Shown here: piece by piece, positions 62,936 to 64,000 of the stretch
Layout of the letters: every line of letters begins with the position of its first letter
Position numbering within the stretch: the stretch's first letter is position 1
Assembly (NCBI GenBank): GCA_029551925.1
Contig: JAKPEO010000034.1
Location: 30,196-94,195, forward strand
From: a bacterium
GTDB taxonomy: Bacteria > JAGOBX01
Reading direction: 5' to 3'
Length of the DNA stretch: 64,000 bases
Notes under the pieces: model-generated
Told to the model about the DNA's origin: nothing
The model's database searches: none
What the model saw: only the letters and a program-made list of their open reading frames with translations
Translations under genes and position numbers: made by a program

Positions 62936-64000
62936 TTAAGATTTTACAATATTTCCGTCAAATATCACAAGTTCAATTTTACCGTTAACTTTACAATTCT
63001 CGAATTGATTAAAATCTGAATTTATCAGCCAATTTTTATATGAAAGCATCTGCGTTTCTTTGGGATTATATACAAATAAATCCGCTTTTGAATTTTCTTT
63101 TAATACTCCTAATTGCGGATACAAATTAAAATATTTCGCCGCATTAGTTGACAATAATCTACTTATCAAAGGATAATCGAATTTTCTTTTCCGCATTTCT
63201 GAAATCATCAAAATCGGCGAAAATTCAATACCCGGCAAGCCGTAAACATAATTTATAAAACTATCGGAAAATTTCTTTTTCTGCGCTTTTGTAAACGGAC
63301 AGTGGTCAGTGCCAATAAATCTAATAACTTCATTTTTTAGATATTTCCATAATATTTCATTATCTGTTTTTTTTCTAAACGGCGGCGTGCAGGTATATAA
63401 ATATCCATCTTTTTTACTATAAATTTCATCTGTTAATAATAAATACTGCGGACAGGTCTCAACATTAATCTTTATATTTTTTTTCTGCGCTTCGGCAATA
63501 AATTCAGCGCCTTTACCGGTTGATAAATGCACTACATAAATATCTGCATCTGTCGCTTCCGCTAAAATAGCGCAAGATACAATTGAATGATATTCCAAAA
63601 AATCCGGTCTGCTCAACGGAATATATTTAGCGCTTCGTTTATTTTCATTATGCAGTTTTTTCTTTAAATATTCAACAATCTGCGCATCTTCGCAATGTAT
63701 TAAAACCTTAGCTTTTAATTTTGCAGTCTGTTTAAATACTCGATAAATTAGTTCAGTTGTTGTTCTTATATTATTCAAATAAATTTTAAATGATTTCACT
63801 CCTAATTTAACAGCGGCAGTTATTTGTTTTTCTAAATCATCGCTTAACCGCATAATACCGCCGTGTAAATATACGCGAGTCTTCGCTTTTTCCGCTAATT
63901 TTCGCGTGCGAACAATCGCCTGCGCCAGAGTTTCATTTTCCGCTTCTTGATGAGCAAAATCAAAAATAGTAGTGACTCCACCGTTCAGCGCGGCGCGCGT
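62936..64000 (-). CDS. Dihydropyrimidinase/hydantoinase-like amidohydrolase, 5' end beyond the window
   Basis: 354 visible residues; the frame is open to the right edge, starting RAALNGGVTTIFDFAHQEA, so the start lies outside. An internal ATG at 63853 is not the start, because the upstream part matches the family. LGVKSFKIYL holds the carboxylated Lys, VLIHCEDA and VVHLSTGKGAEF hold metal His residues, and ETCPQYLLLTDEIY is typical. The CTPPFR and GTDHCPF motifs are those of dihydropyrimidinase and hydantoinase rather than dihydroorotase (TDHAPH). The late NAAKYFNLYPQLG and GVLKENSKADLFVYNP end the barrel. It would open a cyclic ureide in pyrimidine or hydantoin breakdown. Confidence 0.85.
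   Translation of the reverse strand, partial: TRAALNGGVTTIFDFAHQEAENETLAQAIVRTRKLAEKAKTRVYLHGGIMRLSDDLEKQITAAVKLGVKSFKIYLNNIRTTTELIYRVFKQTAKLKAKVLIHCEDAQIVEYLKKKLHNENKRSAKYIPLSRPDFLEYHSIVSCAILAEATDADIYVVHLSTGKGAEFIAEAQKKNIKINVETCPQYLLLTDEIYSKKDGYLYTCTPPFRKKTDNEILWKYLKNEVIRFIGTDHCPFTKAQKKKFSDSFINYVYGLPGIEFSPILMISEMRKRKFDYPLISRLLSTNAAKYFNLYPQLGVLKENSKADLFVYNPKETQMLSYKNWLINSDFNQFENCKVNGKIELVIFDGNIVKS

Noticed and set aside
62936-63853. Dihydropyrimidinase-like gene starting at the ATG at 63853
   Set aside because: The frame continues upstream to the edge with family-specific sequence (LNGGVTTIFDF), so the true start lies outside the window.

Overview
The window is a gene-dense, AT-rich bacterial chromosome segment (clearly under one third G+C by eye). 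It holds about 52 protein genes, one tRNA and no CRISPR array, insertion sequence, prophage or integrase. The cell is diderm: there is a YaiO-type outer-membrane barrel with a TPR head, a lipoprotein, a Wza-like export domain, a family 9 (heptosyltransferase-like) glycosyltransferase, an O-antigen-ligase-like protein and bacterial-type sphingolipid genes. Promoters near the sigma70 consensus are easy to see between divergent genes, often as TTGACT-17-TAAAAT or with a TATAAT -10. The gene set does not fix the phylum. The low GC, outer-membrane genes, RbfA-NrnA fusion, tandem DUF342 protein and norspermidine-type polyamine enzyme fit an uncultured or candidate phylum better than a well-studied group, but this is inference.

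Layout. 1-6636: DUF1015 protein, then a giant double-DUF342 (FapA-like) protein, a nucleoside phosphorylase-like protein and a DUF4186 protein. 6805-6881: tRNA-Asp. 7030-18876: a same-strand block with a REC-GGDEF-REC cyclase, a lone receiver, an HPt/pseudo-receiver protein, a membrane HEAT-repeat protein, a processive GT2, a propeller-like lipoprotein, a TPR/outer-membrane barrel and a hybrid kinase. It reads as a c-di-GMP-linked exopolysaccharide synthesis and export system. 18877-19342: a gene-free mosaic of short inverted and direct repeats. 19437-31197: GT9, radical SAM, 5'-nucleotidase, carboxyltransferase, PHP phosphatase, dolichol-phosphate-type GT2, Poly_export-FxLYD fusion, CNT nucleoside transporter, RbfA-NrnA fusion and TruB.

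31290-34587 (minus): a compact three-gene operon of serine palmitoyltransferase, a GNAT-like acyltransferase and an NAD-dependent epimerase/dehydratase. This matches the bacterial ceramide route (Spt, bCerS, CerR). 34814-41529 (plus): overlapping genes for M29 aminopeptidase, NtrC-type regulator, SpoIID, DUF58 and BatA-like proteins. 41526-49195 (minus): ThiC, ProB, Obg, MutL, a REC-STAS-STAS protein and a frameshifted SppA. 49215-55834 (minus): a small protein, O-antigen ligase/TPR, DapA, ProS and carboxynorspermidine synthase. 55938-59262 (minus): an MBL hydrolase, an MFS transporter, HisG and HisI. 59375-62124 (plus): GT4 and a GT39-like membrane glycosyltransferase. 62147-64000 (minus): SurE and a dihydropyrimidinase-like gene that runs off the right edge.

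The main themes are envelope glycan and lipid building, phosphorelay plus c-di-GMP signalling, nucleoside salvage, and ordinary housekeeping. The two systems most worth attention are the ceramide operon and the c-di-GMP/HEAT/GT2/YaiO cluster.
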